A stretch of DNA of 64,000 bases, taken from Dipteris shenzhenensis. Lineage: Eukaryota; Polypodiophyta; Polypodiopsida; Gleicheniales. Shown piece after piece: positions 32,083 through 44,540 of this stretch. Location of the stretch: assembly GCA_047967505.1 (NCBI GenBank), contig CM106538.1, one strand, 5' to 3'. The position numbers and the translations under genes were made by a program. Each line of letters starts with the position of its first letter. Position 1 is the stretch's first letter. Below the pieces are notes generated by a model. That model was given only the letters and a program-made list of their open reading frames with translations. It had not been told where the DNA came from and did not search any database.

Positions 32083-32790
32083 TCTCTCTCTCTCTCTCTC
32101 CCGCCCCCCCCCCCCCCCGTCTCTCTCTCTCTCCCTCTCTCTCTTTCCCCTCTCTCTCTCTCTTTCTCCCGAGTCCTGAGTCCGCGGGTCAGACTGCCTG
32201 CATGCCAGACTGGCGGCGTGCCTGGTCGACACGTGGCGATCGCGTGTCCCGGGGTATATTTGAATATTCGGCATCTCTTGCGCCACGTTGGCCGTCCACG
32301 GCTACGCGCGTCGCGCCACGTACTCTGCTCTGCCAGGGTCTACTGTGACCAGTCGCGTCTGCCATCTGGTCTGCTCCGCTATGCTGGCGTCTGCGCGCTC
32401 ACAGTCTGACCCCGTAATCCGCGTGCAGCCTGCTATCTCTGGCTCCGATCAGCGTGACGCCCTCCAAGTTCCAACGCGTGCAGCTAGCTGTCTATCCCAT
32501 TATTCACATCTCTCACAATCTATGGCTGCCGGCTGCTAATTTTATACTGAGATTTGTCAATTTGTCAACGTGAGAGCATTCGTGGATCGACGTAAAGTCC
32601 CAATCAAGAGCTTACGAGCCGCACCAGTACACCAGCAATGTCGGCTTTCTGCTTCTAGAGACCTTTCAATAATTTAAAAAAAAGAATCTACTAGAGACCT
32701 TATTTAGGTACACGGTGTATACAAAGAACTGCTCCGATAATTTACGTTACAAATACTCCAAAGAATCTTGAAAGTGTTTTGCTCTTGTAT
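32083..32790. other. CT array, G/C-run and GC-rich anonymous sequence
   Basis: CT repeats with a C17 run at about 32103-32119, then a GC-rich unique stretch (32170-32540) containing AGTCTGAC and GTGCAGCC motifs like those near 26100. Nothing coding is recognised. Confidence 0.4.
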
Positions 32791-32793
32791 TAC

Positions 32794-34256
32794 TTAAAAA
32801 TTCCCAACATACAAAGTGCTCTGTAAGCGACCTCTAGCAACTTTATCAGGCCAACACGCCACTAACCAGCCAACCTGTGATACAATCTCCAAAGTAGCCT
32901 TTTTACATGGTAGATAAAAAACATTAGGACTGGTAATCGATGCCTCATATCGGGCAGTCCAGATCCTGTGAAGGGTAGCATATCTAATGATATCCCATAG
33001 GACAGACATATCTGTGCCAAGGTCTGCTCCAAAGATGGCAGCACCTTTGGATATGTACTCGATTCCCAATGATGGCAAACAACAAAGGGGCTAATGGACA
33101 GCCTTGTCTGATAGACCTTCTAAGTGGTAAGCATCCTACTTCAGAGCCATTGACTGAGACCCCAGCTAAGGCATTTGACAGTAGCGTTCTTATAACAGCC
33201 AGGAACCTTTCTCCAAAGCCCATGGCCTGGATCACATCTATTATGTATCGCCATTCCACCCGATCGTATGCCTTGTCAAAATCAATGTTCAACAGAATGA
33301 TTTCTTCCTTGTTTGTCCAGGCATGCTCCAAGGCAGATATGACATTCAAAACGTTGTCTTGAATGTGTCTACCCTTGACGAAGCCATACTGTTGGCTCGA
33401 GACTACCTTTGGGACAATATTGGCAATTCTTGCTGCCACCATCTTGGCTATCAATTTATATGACACATTCAGCAAAGACAGGGGTCTCCAATCCCCGAAT
33501 TTCTCTGTGGGAAATCTCTTGGGGATCAGCTTGATCAGCCCCTTATTTACTTTGGCAAAGATGGATTCCCTTTCCCACGCAGCGTTGGCCATTCTGACAA
33601 AAGGACCTCTAATAGTGTCCCAAAGAGCCAGGTATACTTCAGCTGACAGGCCATCTGGGCCTGGAGCTTTGTTCTTCTTCAACTGGAGAAGTGTTGCGTC
33701 TGCCTCCTCAACTGTAAATGGCCGACCAAGTGCCTGCATTTCATCCTCAGTGACTTTCTAGTCTATGCATTCAATCAGCATTTTCCTCGCTTCCAGCTTG
33801 CCTCTTGTCTTGAATTCTGCTGCCCCCAAGATAGCCTCGAGGGAGGATGTGATATGCTGTGTGATATCTTCCTGCTCTGTAAGCCAGCGATCGTCCTGGT
33901 CTTTGATCGTGCATATGTTGTCCCTTGCTTTGTCTGTTTTCAGAGTTTTGAAAAAAAAAGAAGAGAGAGCATCCCCTAGCGCCAACCATCTGGCTTAGGA
34001 TTGGATCCTCGCCCCTTCTGTTTTTTGCAGTTCCACCCGCTTAAGGGTAGCTTCACAGTGCTGCACCTCCTTCAGTTCCTGGGCATCCAATGTGTCCCGC
34101 TGCCTCAGCTCTTTTAACTTCTCCCTTGCTTCCGAATCCATTACTCTTGTATTCCTGGCACGAGCTTTCCCTAGCTCCCTTGCTGTTCGGATAACAACAG
34201 CTATTCCTTTGTCAAAAGCACCTATCGGGTCAATCTCCCCACCTGCACTTTGCTCA
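32794..34256 (-). mobile_element. Second LINE fragment, reverse transcriptase, truncated and internally deleted
   Basis: Minus-strand reading starts abruptly at 34256 (no endonuclease) with a helical pre-RT region (LKELRQRDTLDAQELKEV, DALSSFFFKTLKTDKARD). An A9 run at about 33951 shifts the frame, and a TAG at 33758 interrupts it. Then an open 251-codon frame (32984-33739) has APGPDGLSAEVYLALWD, LIPKRFPTEKFGDWRPLSL, FVKGRHIQDNV, IDFDKAYDRVEW (first catalytic Asp) and RQGCPLAPLLFAI. Immediately afterwards the sequence jumps to the LINE C-terminal region (DMSVLWDIIRYATLHRIWTARY, 32794-33050). The YADD catalytic block is deleted. The LINE differs clearly from the one at 10210. Confidence 0.9.
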
Positions 34257-34528
34257 ATTAATCAAAAATAATAGAAATAATAAGTCAAAATTAAAATAAA
34301 CTTAGGTAAGCAAAACGATAGCGAGTAGAGCATTATCAATGACTAGTGTAGGGTTAATGGAGGGGTTCCAAGCATGGTAGTGATACTAGAGGAGAGGCAA
34401 GTAGGATGGTACATTGGGAGGCAAGTTGAGGGAACATTGAAAATAGAACAATAGCAAGGAATGAGAGGTAGGAGATGTGATGAGCACAATCGTAGGACCA
34501 TTGAGGGAGTAGGATTAGTGAGTGTAAG

Positions 34529-34586
<58 letters not shown>

Positions 34587-35555
34587 CATTGCCTTGTATT
34601 AATTGATAGTAGAGGACCATGCCCGCTCATGCTCCCCCTTATGCCCCCTCTGAAAGCTTTGTGCTTTTTCCCCTCCTTCCCCCTTTGATTGAATTAATGT
34701 TGATTGAATAAACAAAGTTGTTGCTAAGTAGGGAGATTTAATCATTCCACAATAGCTCATTCATTAGATTTCAACTTTTCTTGTATGTTACACACCCTAC
34801 ACGCACCCATAGAGACTTTCTATCTATAGGAGTAGAACCATATGACGAGATCACATTTTCTTCTTTCACATTTCCATTCAATCCCATCATCCATACTTTT
34901 CCCAACAACTCTCCTCAACTTTTTGACATTTCCACCTTTATAAAGGTCATTTATTAAGAGTTCTTATCTAGGCATGCTTCTCTCTTTTGACAATAGCCTC
35001 ATTGAAAATATACCTGAAGAGCCCTTCCATGTGATGATGATTTAACATCATGTAATGTTGATGCTAGAAGAGAACTTTATCTCACAATGTTTCAAATTAT
35101 TGTGGGTGAAGTGAAATAGATAATAGGAAATGATTTACTCTTCAAAATTTCTTATTATGACTTCCTAGTGTGGACGTTTTGCTAAATGTTTTGAATGCTT
35201 GCATGGTTCCTCCTCATTGGCTCATTCTCACTCATTTGCTTATTCTCCACTTGATAAGCAAGGTTAAAATAAATCCTCGGGGGGTCTACCTTGTGTATAC
35301 CATGTATACAATGTGCGTCTGAAAGGTATTTTTAAAACCCCTCTGTAACCCCTTTCCCCCTATTTTATAGACCCCTACTGTGAGTTTTGGGGTCAATAAT
35401 TATATCCTTTCTATAAATTTGAAATTTGAAGAGCATTTATTTTTTTCCTTCCTCTTATATATTTTACTATAAGTTGAAGCGACACCACCTATGAGAACTT
35501 GTGATGTGCAACCAAATAAAACACTTTATTTTTAATATCATGGGCATGCGCACGT

Positions 35556-35614
<59 letters not shown>

Positions 35615-36850
35615 CCCAATAGAACCTATTTCCAACTATGTAGTTAACCAATTTTCAAACTCTCATGCATTTGCTCCTCCATTTTCCTCTTTATCTCCCT
35701 TTTACACTCCCAAACTTGTCCTTAGTAATAGTTCTTCATGAAGTAACTTGAATTGGAAGATGGGTAGAATGAAACAAACATATAAGAAGATGCACACAAA
35801 CAAATATTTTTGGCCTCATGTGTTGATTGAGTGAGACTCTTTATATCCAATATGATGCATAGACTAGCATTCCATTGTTGACACTCATTAGATCATTAGA
35901 ATGGCATCATACTTAAAATATAAAGAGCACACAAATCACTTGCTATCACTCAATCACTATCATTTTCTCAAATTGTCTCCCTTGATTTTCTTTCAAGGTA
36001 TCTAATTCTATATTTATGCAATCACTTCATTTTTAAATAAATTCTCAGAGATCCTAACTTCCAAAATATACTCTAAATGAAGATGATATAAAAGGCAAAG
36101 TTGCTAAAAAAAGAAATACTACAATCTTTGTTAAACTTAGATTCTGGTTATTCATGCATATGAATATATTTTAGTTTGGAGACCACTCTTTATTCCATTT
36201 CTACTCTATTTCAAAGTTTCGAATAGACCATGTTTCCGCTCTTGATTCGACACCACAAATAAATAAAAAATGAGTTGTCTAGTCAAACCTTAGCAGACAA
36301 CTAGGGTCACAAGCTCAAGCAATAGGTAGCAAAAACCTCATGAAGAGCGTGAATCCAAAACCTACTTGAGATGTGGCAAAATTTCTGATTAAGGTAGCTA
36401 GACTAAAGGCTATTGCAAACTTCTCATCCTTCTTGATGGAACCCAAAATGTCTTTATTAGGATAACGCGTAGAGGGTGACAATGTCCTATTTATAGTGCA
36501 AAGAATATAGTCAAGAGAGGGCCTTAAAATTGGTCACTTCTCCCCCCCCAATCTGCTCCAAATCTATTCCTCCATCTGATACTATCCTGTGTTTTCAGCA
36601 ACAAGAATTTTAAATGCTTAATGTAAAAATATAAAGCTAAAAAAAGCTTGTATTCAAGTCTATCTAAATGTATTCAACTTACAAAAAATGTAGAAATTTG
36701 CTTGAAGATTCAACCCATCTCCTTATGTGGTACATGTGAAGTATCATTATTTGAAACCACAATCAGCCACCAATAGCTTTTCCATATATTTTTATGTGTT
36801 GACTTGTTTCTCCTTTTGCATCATCATAAAAGTAGATAGCACAATTACAA
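34256..36850. other. Anonymous AT-rich region with two microsatellites
   Basis: (GA)n at 34531-34585 and (CA)n at 35556-35611. The remaining sequence shows no supported gene or element. Confidence 0.4.
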
Positions 36851-36851
36851 C

Positions 36852-39417
36852 CTATATCAAACAAATTTCATTTGATGATTCTGATTTTGTTTCATGGTTG
36901 AAGTAAACACCTTGCTTTACGCTTGTGATTCTATCTTTTAAAAATGTTGGGCATCCATTGAGTTGGCTCACCAATGTTGACTTGGAAATGAACTTTCCAT
37001 CCATCTCTACAATGGGGCTAATGCTCCTCTTAGGGAGGGTGTTGCTTGTTTTGTCCAAAATGTCATCAATTTTATGTCTAATCTCACTTAGTGCAATAAC
37101 ATCCTCACTTTCATTACTATTCTCTTCCATAGAGTCTTCCTTATTACATGGCTACACAAAGTCATCATTCTCATCAGCTTCCCCTATTTCAGATTCTAGG
37201 TTAGATCACATAGATCCTTTATCTAGCCAAGGTTGAAACCACCATTCCAAGCTCATTCCAAGTCTTCAACCTTGCTAGGCTTCAAACCCAAAGACTCACA
37301 TAGTACGTGAGCATGTTGTAATCCCTCCTTCATTGTGTCAATCAGCTTTCCATCTGAAGAATCAGTCTCATAGTCACCTAGGTTTGCTTTTAGCATCCCT
37401 TCTTACTTGTTGAAATTCTTCCATATATGCTCCTATTTTTTATGAGCCTTGGAGAAAGTTAGACCATTTTCAACACACTCATGCATGGAAATTTTATTCA
37501 ATCTACTGATGCTAATAAGTAGAAGATCTCCCATATCAAATGCTCTTTCTTATCCAGTCATGCCTCCAATTTTACTAAAATAGATTTTAGCAGCATTAGA
37601 ACCAGTAAGATGTAGTGGACACTTGAGATTAGGATATAAATCTCAAAACATCTTTATGAGCAATACCACAAAGTAAAGAAAGTATGCAGCCTCTTTACAG
37701 ATGAAATTTTTCTTCAAGGTGTAGGTTGTATTGTGACGAATCCATAGCCTCCAAATTTTGAAGAAGAAAACTACCTTGGCTGCAAGCACTACATGATTCT
37801 TTAAGTTTATATACGGTGACAAGAAAATATCAATATAAAGTCCCTTGCATACTTCTCTCTTTTTTTTGCAATTTTCTCAAATATTTTTGTACTTGCCTAC
37901 TTGCAATCCTTTGTGTTGCTCCCCAATTTAGCTGGTCATTCCTTTGAATATCTCCATCTCGTAGCCGGTGCTCCTCAATCAAAAAAGAATTATAAACAAT
38001 AGAGACATGATTTAGTGTGATCCAAACACTTCCAATTGCTAGTTGTCAGGTATGACTATCAAGTGGGCTTGTAATTTTCTTTCCACAATGTACAAAGTCT
38101 TGATTGTGAAGGCCATTCCCTCCTACAAGTTTTGTTCTTATATTCCACCCACACCAATTGATAAAAAAAGGATGGTTGGTTTTCTCCAAATAATCTTCAA
38201 GCATCACCTTGTGTTTCCTACTATCCCCATCTGAAGCATGCCCAATTATGGGTCCAACTTTATCCTTTAGGTTTGGATTCCACAATGTCTCCACAAGACT
38301 CTATTGGTTTCTAACAAAATCACTATCAAAACGATTGCATGTGCACTTCACAACCAACACCAGTCACGGAAGAGGATCATGTAGAGGATTAATAATCAAA
38401 AGTCTAGCATAATGACCTCATAGCTTAATAACTTCATAAATGGTTTTTTTAGACATACTAAACCGCTGCCGTTGCTTTGACCGCAACATGTTTTGTGCCA
38501 CTTCTTGAAAGAAATCCCACAAGGTTGATTTTCCACCAAACTTTCCTTGTCTATGAGCTTCAACTATGTTGTTACAGAAATGATGAACATCTTTCCTATT
38601 GATACATTCTCACTACGATTCTTTCAAAGTCCTAATTCTGACTAACAACATTACGATTTTTTATGCTGCCTAACATAACTTTCTTTTTCCTTCATTCAAA
38701 CTTTTCCTACACTCAAAAGTAGCATTTTTTAGCTCTTCAATTGTGAGATAATCTACCCGTCTTCCTTTGCCTCTTTTCCTAGGCTCTCCTCTTTTCTCAA
38801 TGGCAAGGCTCTCTCTATATAATCTCATACGAAAATCAGAACAACTTGAAATTTTATTATAATATTCACATGAGAAACCTTGAAAAGGAACTCCAATGCT
38901 TGATATACGAAGAAATTTTATGTGTCTGAAGCATCCTTCTACCTTGTATTCCATAGTCCCATGATGTAAAGTAGCCTTTGTATACGGCCCACAAAACCAT
39001 TCATGCTCCATCTTTTGCCATTAAAAATGACTTAATATTTATTTCACAACCTTTGACTTGAACATTATGTTTCCAATATTCCCAACATAACAAATTCGAA
39101 TTTGATGATGAAGGTAACAATGAATGAACTAAGGGAGTGGAAAGAGCTTTTGTCTCAGCACATTCTAGTTGAAACACTTTAAACTCCTTTGTTGATACAA
39201 GGAATCTTCCCAATGACATTTGTCGTGGATCTTTGTCAAAGTGTTTCTTAGGTTGGCCAACCCTTGATAAAACTGGAAAATGCTCCATTAATTTCTTGTT
39301 GCAAGATGTGACGTGAATTTTTCCTTTAATAAGCTTTGATAAAATGGTTTGTAGATTTGAACCTCGAGGACATAAAGAAAACCATTTTTCATCACCCCTT
39401 CTATCCCTGATGAGCAT
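36852..39417 (-). pseudogene. Decayed gene for an unclassified transposase-like protein
   Basis: Minus-strand blocks in order: KWFSLCPRGSNLQTILSKL (39417-39001), EHEWFCGPYTKATLHHGTM and VEGCFRHIKFLRISSIG with SDFRMRLYRESLAIEKRGE (39011-38670). Then FCNNIVEAHRQGKFGGKSTL and WDFFQEVAQNMLRSKQRQ (about 38570-38440), VGPIIGHASDGDSRKHKVML and FVHCGKKITSPLDSH (38294-38046), and IWRLWIRHNTTYTLKKNF and CPLHLTGSNAAKIYFSKIGG (about 37740-37560). The end is acidic (36852-37130). The late 'GSD(N)xxExFFS'-like block and Asp-rich SDGDS are reminiscent of RNase H-fold transposases, but I cannot name the family. Multiple stops and frameshifts make it a pseudogene. Confidence 0.6.
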
Positions 39418-39419
39418 TG

Positions 39420-40387
39420 CCTACTCTAGCACTATGATATAGCACTCACCTTTGGAGAACTTCTGCAATATGAAGCCATGTAAGGTGTCGGGACCTTTAA
39501 GGAGCACCATCTTTGATGCCTCAATGGTGAGTTAAACTGCATGCATGGGGTTTGCTGATGGTTGAAGCCAACAGCCCTTATGGCAAGACCCCTTGTCTTG
39601 CTATCCGGTGTGTCCCTCGCTACTCTCCTCTTTAGTGCGCCTTCTGAGTTTACCCATCTTTTGATTGGTTTAGAATGTTATATGAATCACATTACTAGAG
39701 TAAGCCTAATGACGCTTCACTTGGTAGATGGGGTATCAGACCCCTCTCACTTTTTGGGACACACCATCCCACTCCTAGTCCTTTCATTCAATACTTTTTT
39801 ATTCTTACTCCCTTACTTGTAGCTCCCCTTATGCTCAACTGCATCCACTGCTTGCCTGAGACATGCCATTAATGCCTTTTTCATGGAGTTTACACTTTTG
39901 TGGTGTCCTCTTTTTCTGTTTCACCACCATCGATGCCATCACTTTGGCTTTTCCCCCTTGCTACCAATCTCCCCTTTGTTGCCTCTCTTCGCACATTTTT
40001 GCTTCTTCACCTTTGATCAGGGTGTTGGGCTGGTAGTAGTAACCTTAAGCACCACATGATTGAGTTGTGCTTTAGGGTGTGGAAAACTCTAACCTTCCCA
40101 CTTTACATTAAGCCATCAATTGATCCAATGCATTTCTTATTGCTCGGTTGGACCTATTCAGCTTTTACATGGTCACTCTATCCATCGTTGCGACTCAGAT
40201 TTGTAGCCTTCAATTCTTTCTTTGCTCTCATTGGTTGACTTCATTCCACTTCTTACTCTACCCCTTATTCCTGCGATGCGATTACTTTTTTCCTCCTATT
40301 AGATTCTTTGATTTATGTTCTCCTGCTTGACCCCGCAGTTGTACGTGTGTCGTTTTACTCAGTGTTGCATATTTTTTCCTTTTTATA
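39420..40387. other. Anonymous C/T-rich region
   Basis: Short plus-strand frames (39562-40330) are hydrophobic and low-complexity, with no family resemblance. No repeat or gene is supported. Confidence 0.35.
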
Positions 40388-40433
40388 CCCCCCCCCCCCC
40401 CCCCCCAAACCCACCCACCCACCCACCCACCCA
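40388..40433 (-). repeat. C19 run and CCCA repeats (G-quadruplex-prone on the minus strand)
   Basis: Nineteen C, then AAA, then seven consecutive CCCA-type units, ending in CA repeats. On the minus strand this reads as repeated GGGT followed by a long G run, well beyond the four G-triplets needed for a quadruplex. Adjacent CA and CT microsatellites lie at 40585-40636 and 40667-40715. Confidence 0.88.
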
Positions 40434-40675
40434 CACACACACATAAATATAAAATTATGATCTTTTAAACATCTCTTATACAAGTTTTTTAATAGATACG
40501 TTTATATATACCTTTATACATATGCTCAAGTCCCTCGTTCTTTTTATCTTCAACTCCCTTCTCTCTCTCTCTCACATACACACGAGATACACACACACAC
40601 ACACACACACACACTCTCTCTCTCTCTCTCTCTCTCTTTTGCCTATGTTATCTATCTTTCTACTCTCTTTCTCTC

Positions 40676-40717
<42 letters not shown>

Positions 40718-40944
40718 CCTTTTTGTAATTATTGATATAAGAAGGTGAATTAATCATGGCACTTTTTTAATTATGGAATCATTACACTTTTTACTCAAAT
40801 TTTGAGGGTTGTTTTGGTGCCTAGGTAAAGTGATAACAAGCCAAGGAACAGATGCATTACTTGTCTACCCAAATAAAGCTATATTTTCCTAATGTATGGT
40901 TTATTTGGATGATGATAGCACTACTACAAAACTAGGTAGAAATG

Positions 40945-41455
40945 GCACACAATTTCCAATTTTGCCATTTCTTATGTACGAAATGGCAATAGCTTCTCAA
41001 ATTGCCATATTTTTTGCAAAAATGGTAGTTAGAAATGGCAACTAGTTCTTGAACTGCCATTTCTTTGGAAGAAATGGCAACCTTTTATTGTATGCCATTT
41101 CTTATCAATAATTGGCAGCACCAAATGGTAGCAATTCTTGACTGCCCTTTCTTATGAAGAAATGGCAACAAATTCTTGATTGCCATTTCTTATGATGAAA
41201 TGGCAACAAATTCTTGACTGCCATTTCTTCATAAGAAATGGTAGCAAATTCTTGATTGTCATTTCTTGGTAGGAAATGGCAGCCATTTCTTGACTGCCAC
41301 TTCATTCGAAGAAATGGCAAGCACTTCTTGACTGCCATTTTCCTAAGAAGAAATGGCAACACAAAATGGCAACTATCTCTTGACTGCCATTTCTTATGAA
41401 AAAATGGCAACCATTTTTTAACTGCCATTCTTACCAAGAAATGGCAGCACAAAAT
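40945..41455. repeat. Left subterminal array of family 2 (AAATGGCA / TGCCATTT)
   Basis: Alternating direct and inverted AAATGGCA octamers, about 20 copies, separated by ~15-25 bp of variable sequence. Pairs around short spacers form small hairpins. Confidence 0.9.
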
Positions 41456-41572
41456 GCATGTGGAGTAAAATTACACAATGATTGACCATTCCGTTGCTAC
41501 AAAGTATCTTATTGTTGCCAAAGATTCAGTAATACCATTCACAACATTGATATTACTGTCACTATTTCTATA

Positions 41573-41897
41573 TTGTCTAAGTGTGAAAGATTAATCAAAA
41601 GTCTTAAGTGCATCAGTATTCATAGTACACAGTGTGAAGAAGTCATCTAAAATTCTAAGGAATAACTTTTACCTTTTATAACACATGCATTTTACTTGAT
41701 AACAAATATTATTCAATAGTTGATTGAGAAATAAATAATACAATTTTTACATAGCAAAATAAAATATAAAATTATAAAGACATTACATGAAGAGTTTTCC
41801 AAGAAACATTTGAAAGCCTATGGTTTGACCCAATGTCTGAATCTCATAATTTTCTTTAAATATACAAGCATCCTTAATGATTGCATTCATCAACACT
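41573..41897 (-). repeat. Left arm of a large inverted repeat: antisense copy of the last exon
   Basis: The reverse complement of this segment matches 46165-46490 at roughly 85%, including the codons for EIQTLGQ, the GGAAAACTCTTCATGTAATG end and the 3' untranslated DNA. The left side of the element is therefore a diverged inverted copy of its right side. Confidence 0.85.
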
Positions 41898-42400
41898 CTT
41901 AATGGGTATGATACTTTGTATAGGCCTTAATGAAAGTAATAGAATTGTTCTTGCAAAAGTTTTATGTGGACCAGGTATCTTTTTCATGGTCGGGAATGTG
42001 TATTTTCACAATTCCTACCATGCAACGTGGATGAGTGGTGTTAAAAATATGCATCGGTGTGCTTCTAGCATATGTGTGGGTTTGATGGATATGATACTTT
42101 ATACAAGTCTTAATACCAATAATACCCTTATCCTTGCAAAATTTTGAGTTGATAGGATATCATTTGCATGGTTGGCAGGTGTATTTTCACAATTCTTAAA
42201 TATGCATCATGCATGAGTGCTTCTAGCATATCTATGTGTGTCTGATAGGCATGATACTTTACATAGCTTCAACAAGATAAAACCCCTTGTGCTTTCAAAT
42301 TTTGATGGGGTCAAGCATCAATTTCATGGTTGGGCATGTGTATTTTCAAATTTCTTACCATGCATTGCGCATGAGTGCTAAAAATTATGCTACAAAATCA
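41897..42400. repeat. Diverged tandem units in family 2 interior
   Basis: Segments starting 'atgatactttgtatagg', 'atgatactttatacaag' and 'atgatactttacatagc' at about 41908, 42098 and 42253 share order and wording: 'gtgtattttcacaattctta', then 'gcttctagcatat'. Spacing is 155-190 bp. Old tandem repeats with no coding content. Confidence 0.6.
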
Positions 42401-43320
42401 AGCAATGAGTAAAAAGCAACAAAGTAATCAAAACAAACAAGAGAAATGAAAGAACACAAACAAGACAACAAGATACCAAGAAAGCAACGAAGTCAAGCAA
42501 GCAAGCAACAAGATGCAATCATATCAAGCAAGCAAGTAATTGGAAAATTTTGGCAACATCTCCCCTGGGCCGTAGAAAAATCTCATATTTGCCTTTTGTG
42601 CAACCACAAAGACATAAGAAATGTGTAAACACACAATGCAGATTCCAAAGATTATTCTAATGCAGATGAAAGAGTTGGGAAGCTTACCTACAAGAAGAAA
42701 TTTGAAGACAAACCACTCAAAATATCATCCACTTCTTTAGTTCCCAAAATAGAAATCTTCTTCTTCAAGCTTGGAGTGGAGGGGAGTGGGCCAACAGTGG
42801 TGTGGGTGTTGTAGGGATGGCAGGGGAGGGTAGCGAGATGGTCCAGAAAGGTCATGAGGAAGAGGCAAAAAGTTGGCAAGATCTCAAACAAAAGAGGTCT
42901 AGCAAAAAGAGAGGCATTTGGGTTTGCTTTTTGAAAGTTTATTTGAGTCGGTATAGGCATCGGTATATACTGGCACCTATACCGGATGAAAACAAAGTTT
43001 TCCTTTGTTTTTGCATTCCCTAAAACTTATAGTACTTCTCTCACTTCTAGTTTCTTACTAGGTTTAATAAATGATGACTTGTATTGGATTACAAAATCTT
43101 GTAGCTTGGAAGGCCCTATTTTAGGGTGTGTGTTGACTTTTTTTATCATATCTCCTTTTTTACCACACCTTGCACCCTCTAAAACATACATCGTTGTACT
43201 TCTACCCATGCATATGGTATTATATGTGCATGATATTTTTCAAAAGCCTCAAACCAGGTGATTTCAAGTCCTATGCAAAGAATCATGGCCATTCGATGTC
43301 ATTTTCATTGGATATTTCCT
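42400..43320. other. Family 2 interior, unrecognised
   Basis: AAGCAA-rich low-complexity sequence at 42415-42540, then unique sequence. No exon or domain is recognised. Confidence 0.35.
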
Positions 43321-43329
43321 AGTTTTGCA

Positions 43330-44540
43330 CCATGCATTTAATACCCTTGCAAAGTTTGGTGCTGATCCAGTGGTGGAATATATGGATGTTAGTGTCCGTT
43401 GCACATTTTTCCTTCATATACATAGCATCCACGTGTGAATATGTGCATTCTTGTGCCACAGTATCACATATGGCATCTGATCCACCTAATAATTTGGAAG
43501 GACATTAAAACCAAATTTTCTAAGACCATTGCAAAGTTTGGTGTTGATTCGACGGTGGGATATACAGATGCGAATGTCCATTGTGCATTTTTACTTCACA
43601 TACATAGCATCCACATGCAAATATGGGCATTCTTGTTCCTTGGTGTAACATCCGGCATCCGATGCACCTTACACTTTGCAAGGACATTAAAACAACTTGT
43701 TTTAATACCCTTACAAAATTTGGTGCTAATCCGACGGTGTGGTATACGGATGTTGGTGTCCATTGCGCTTGTTTCCTTCATATACATAGCATCCACATGT
43801 GAATTTGAGCATTCTTGTTACCTAGTGGTACATATGGCATCCGATGCACCTTACACTTTGTAAAGACATTAAAACCAATTTTGTAAGACCCTTGCAAATT
43901 TTGATGCTGATCCGATGGTGGGATATATAGATGCAGATGTCCATTGCACATTCTTCCTTCACATACATAGCATCCACATGCAAATATGGGCATTCTTGCT
44001 CCCCGGTGTCACATCCGGCATCCTATGCACCTTACACTTTGCAAGGACATTAAAACAACTTGTTTTAAGACCCTTGAAAAGTTTTGTGTTGATCCGACAG
44101 TGGGATATGGGGATGTCGATGTCCATTGCACATTTTTCCTTCATATTGTGTAGCATCCACATGCAAATATGTGCATTCTTGTTCCTCGGTGGTAGATAGA
44201 GCATCTGATCCACCTGATACTTTACAAGGACATTGAAACAAATTGTTTTAAGAGCCTTGCAAAGTTTGGTGTTGATCCGACGGTGGGATATACATATGCA
44301 GATGTCCGTTGTGCATTTTTTTCACATACATAGCGTCCACATGTAAATATGTGCATTCTTGCTCCCGGTGGCACAAACGGCATCCGATGCACCTAACAAC
44401 TTGCAAGGACATCAAAAACAATTTTTTAATGACCCTTGCAAAGTTTGGTGTTGATCCGATGGTGGGATATACGGATGCAGAAGTCCGTTGCACATTTTGC
44501 CTTGACTTACATAGCATCCACATGCAAATACTGATGCGGA
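43330..44540. repeat. Satellite array, seven ~181-bp monomers
   Basis: The marker AGCATCCACATG (with variants) falls at 43425, 43607, 43789, 43970, 44153, 44333 and 44514, spacings 182, 182, 181, 183, 180 and 181 bp. Each monomer also holds a 'gttgatccga(c/t)ggtgggatata' segment and a 'gcaaggacattaaaac' segment. The array lies wholly inside the family 2 CACTA element. Confidence 0.93.

Noticed and set aside
43330-44540. Possible CRISPR-like repeat-spacer array
   Set aside because: The repeat covers the whole ~181-bp unit with no unique spacers, and the context is a plant transposon; it is a satellite.
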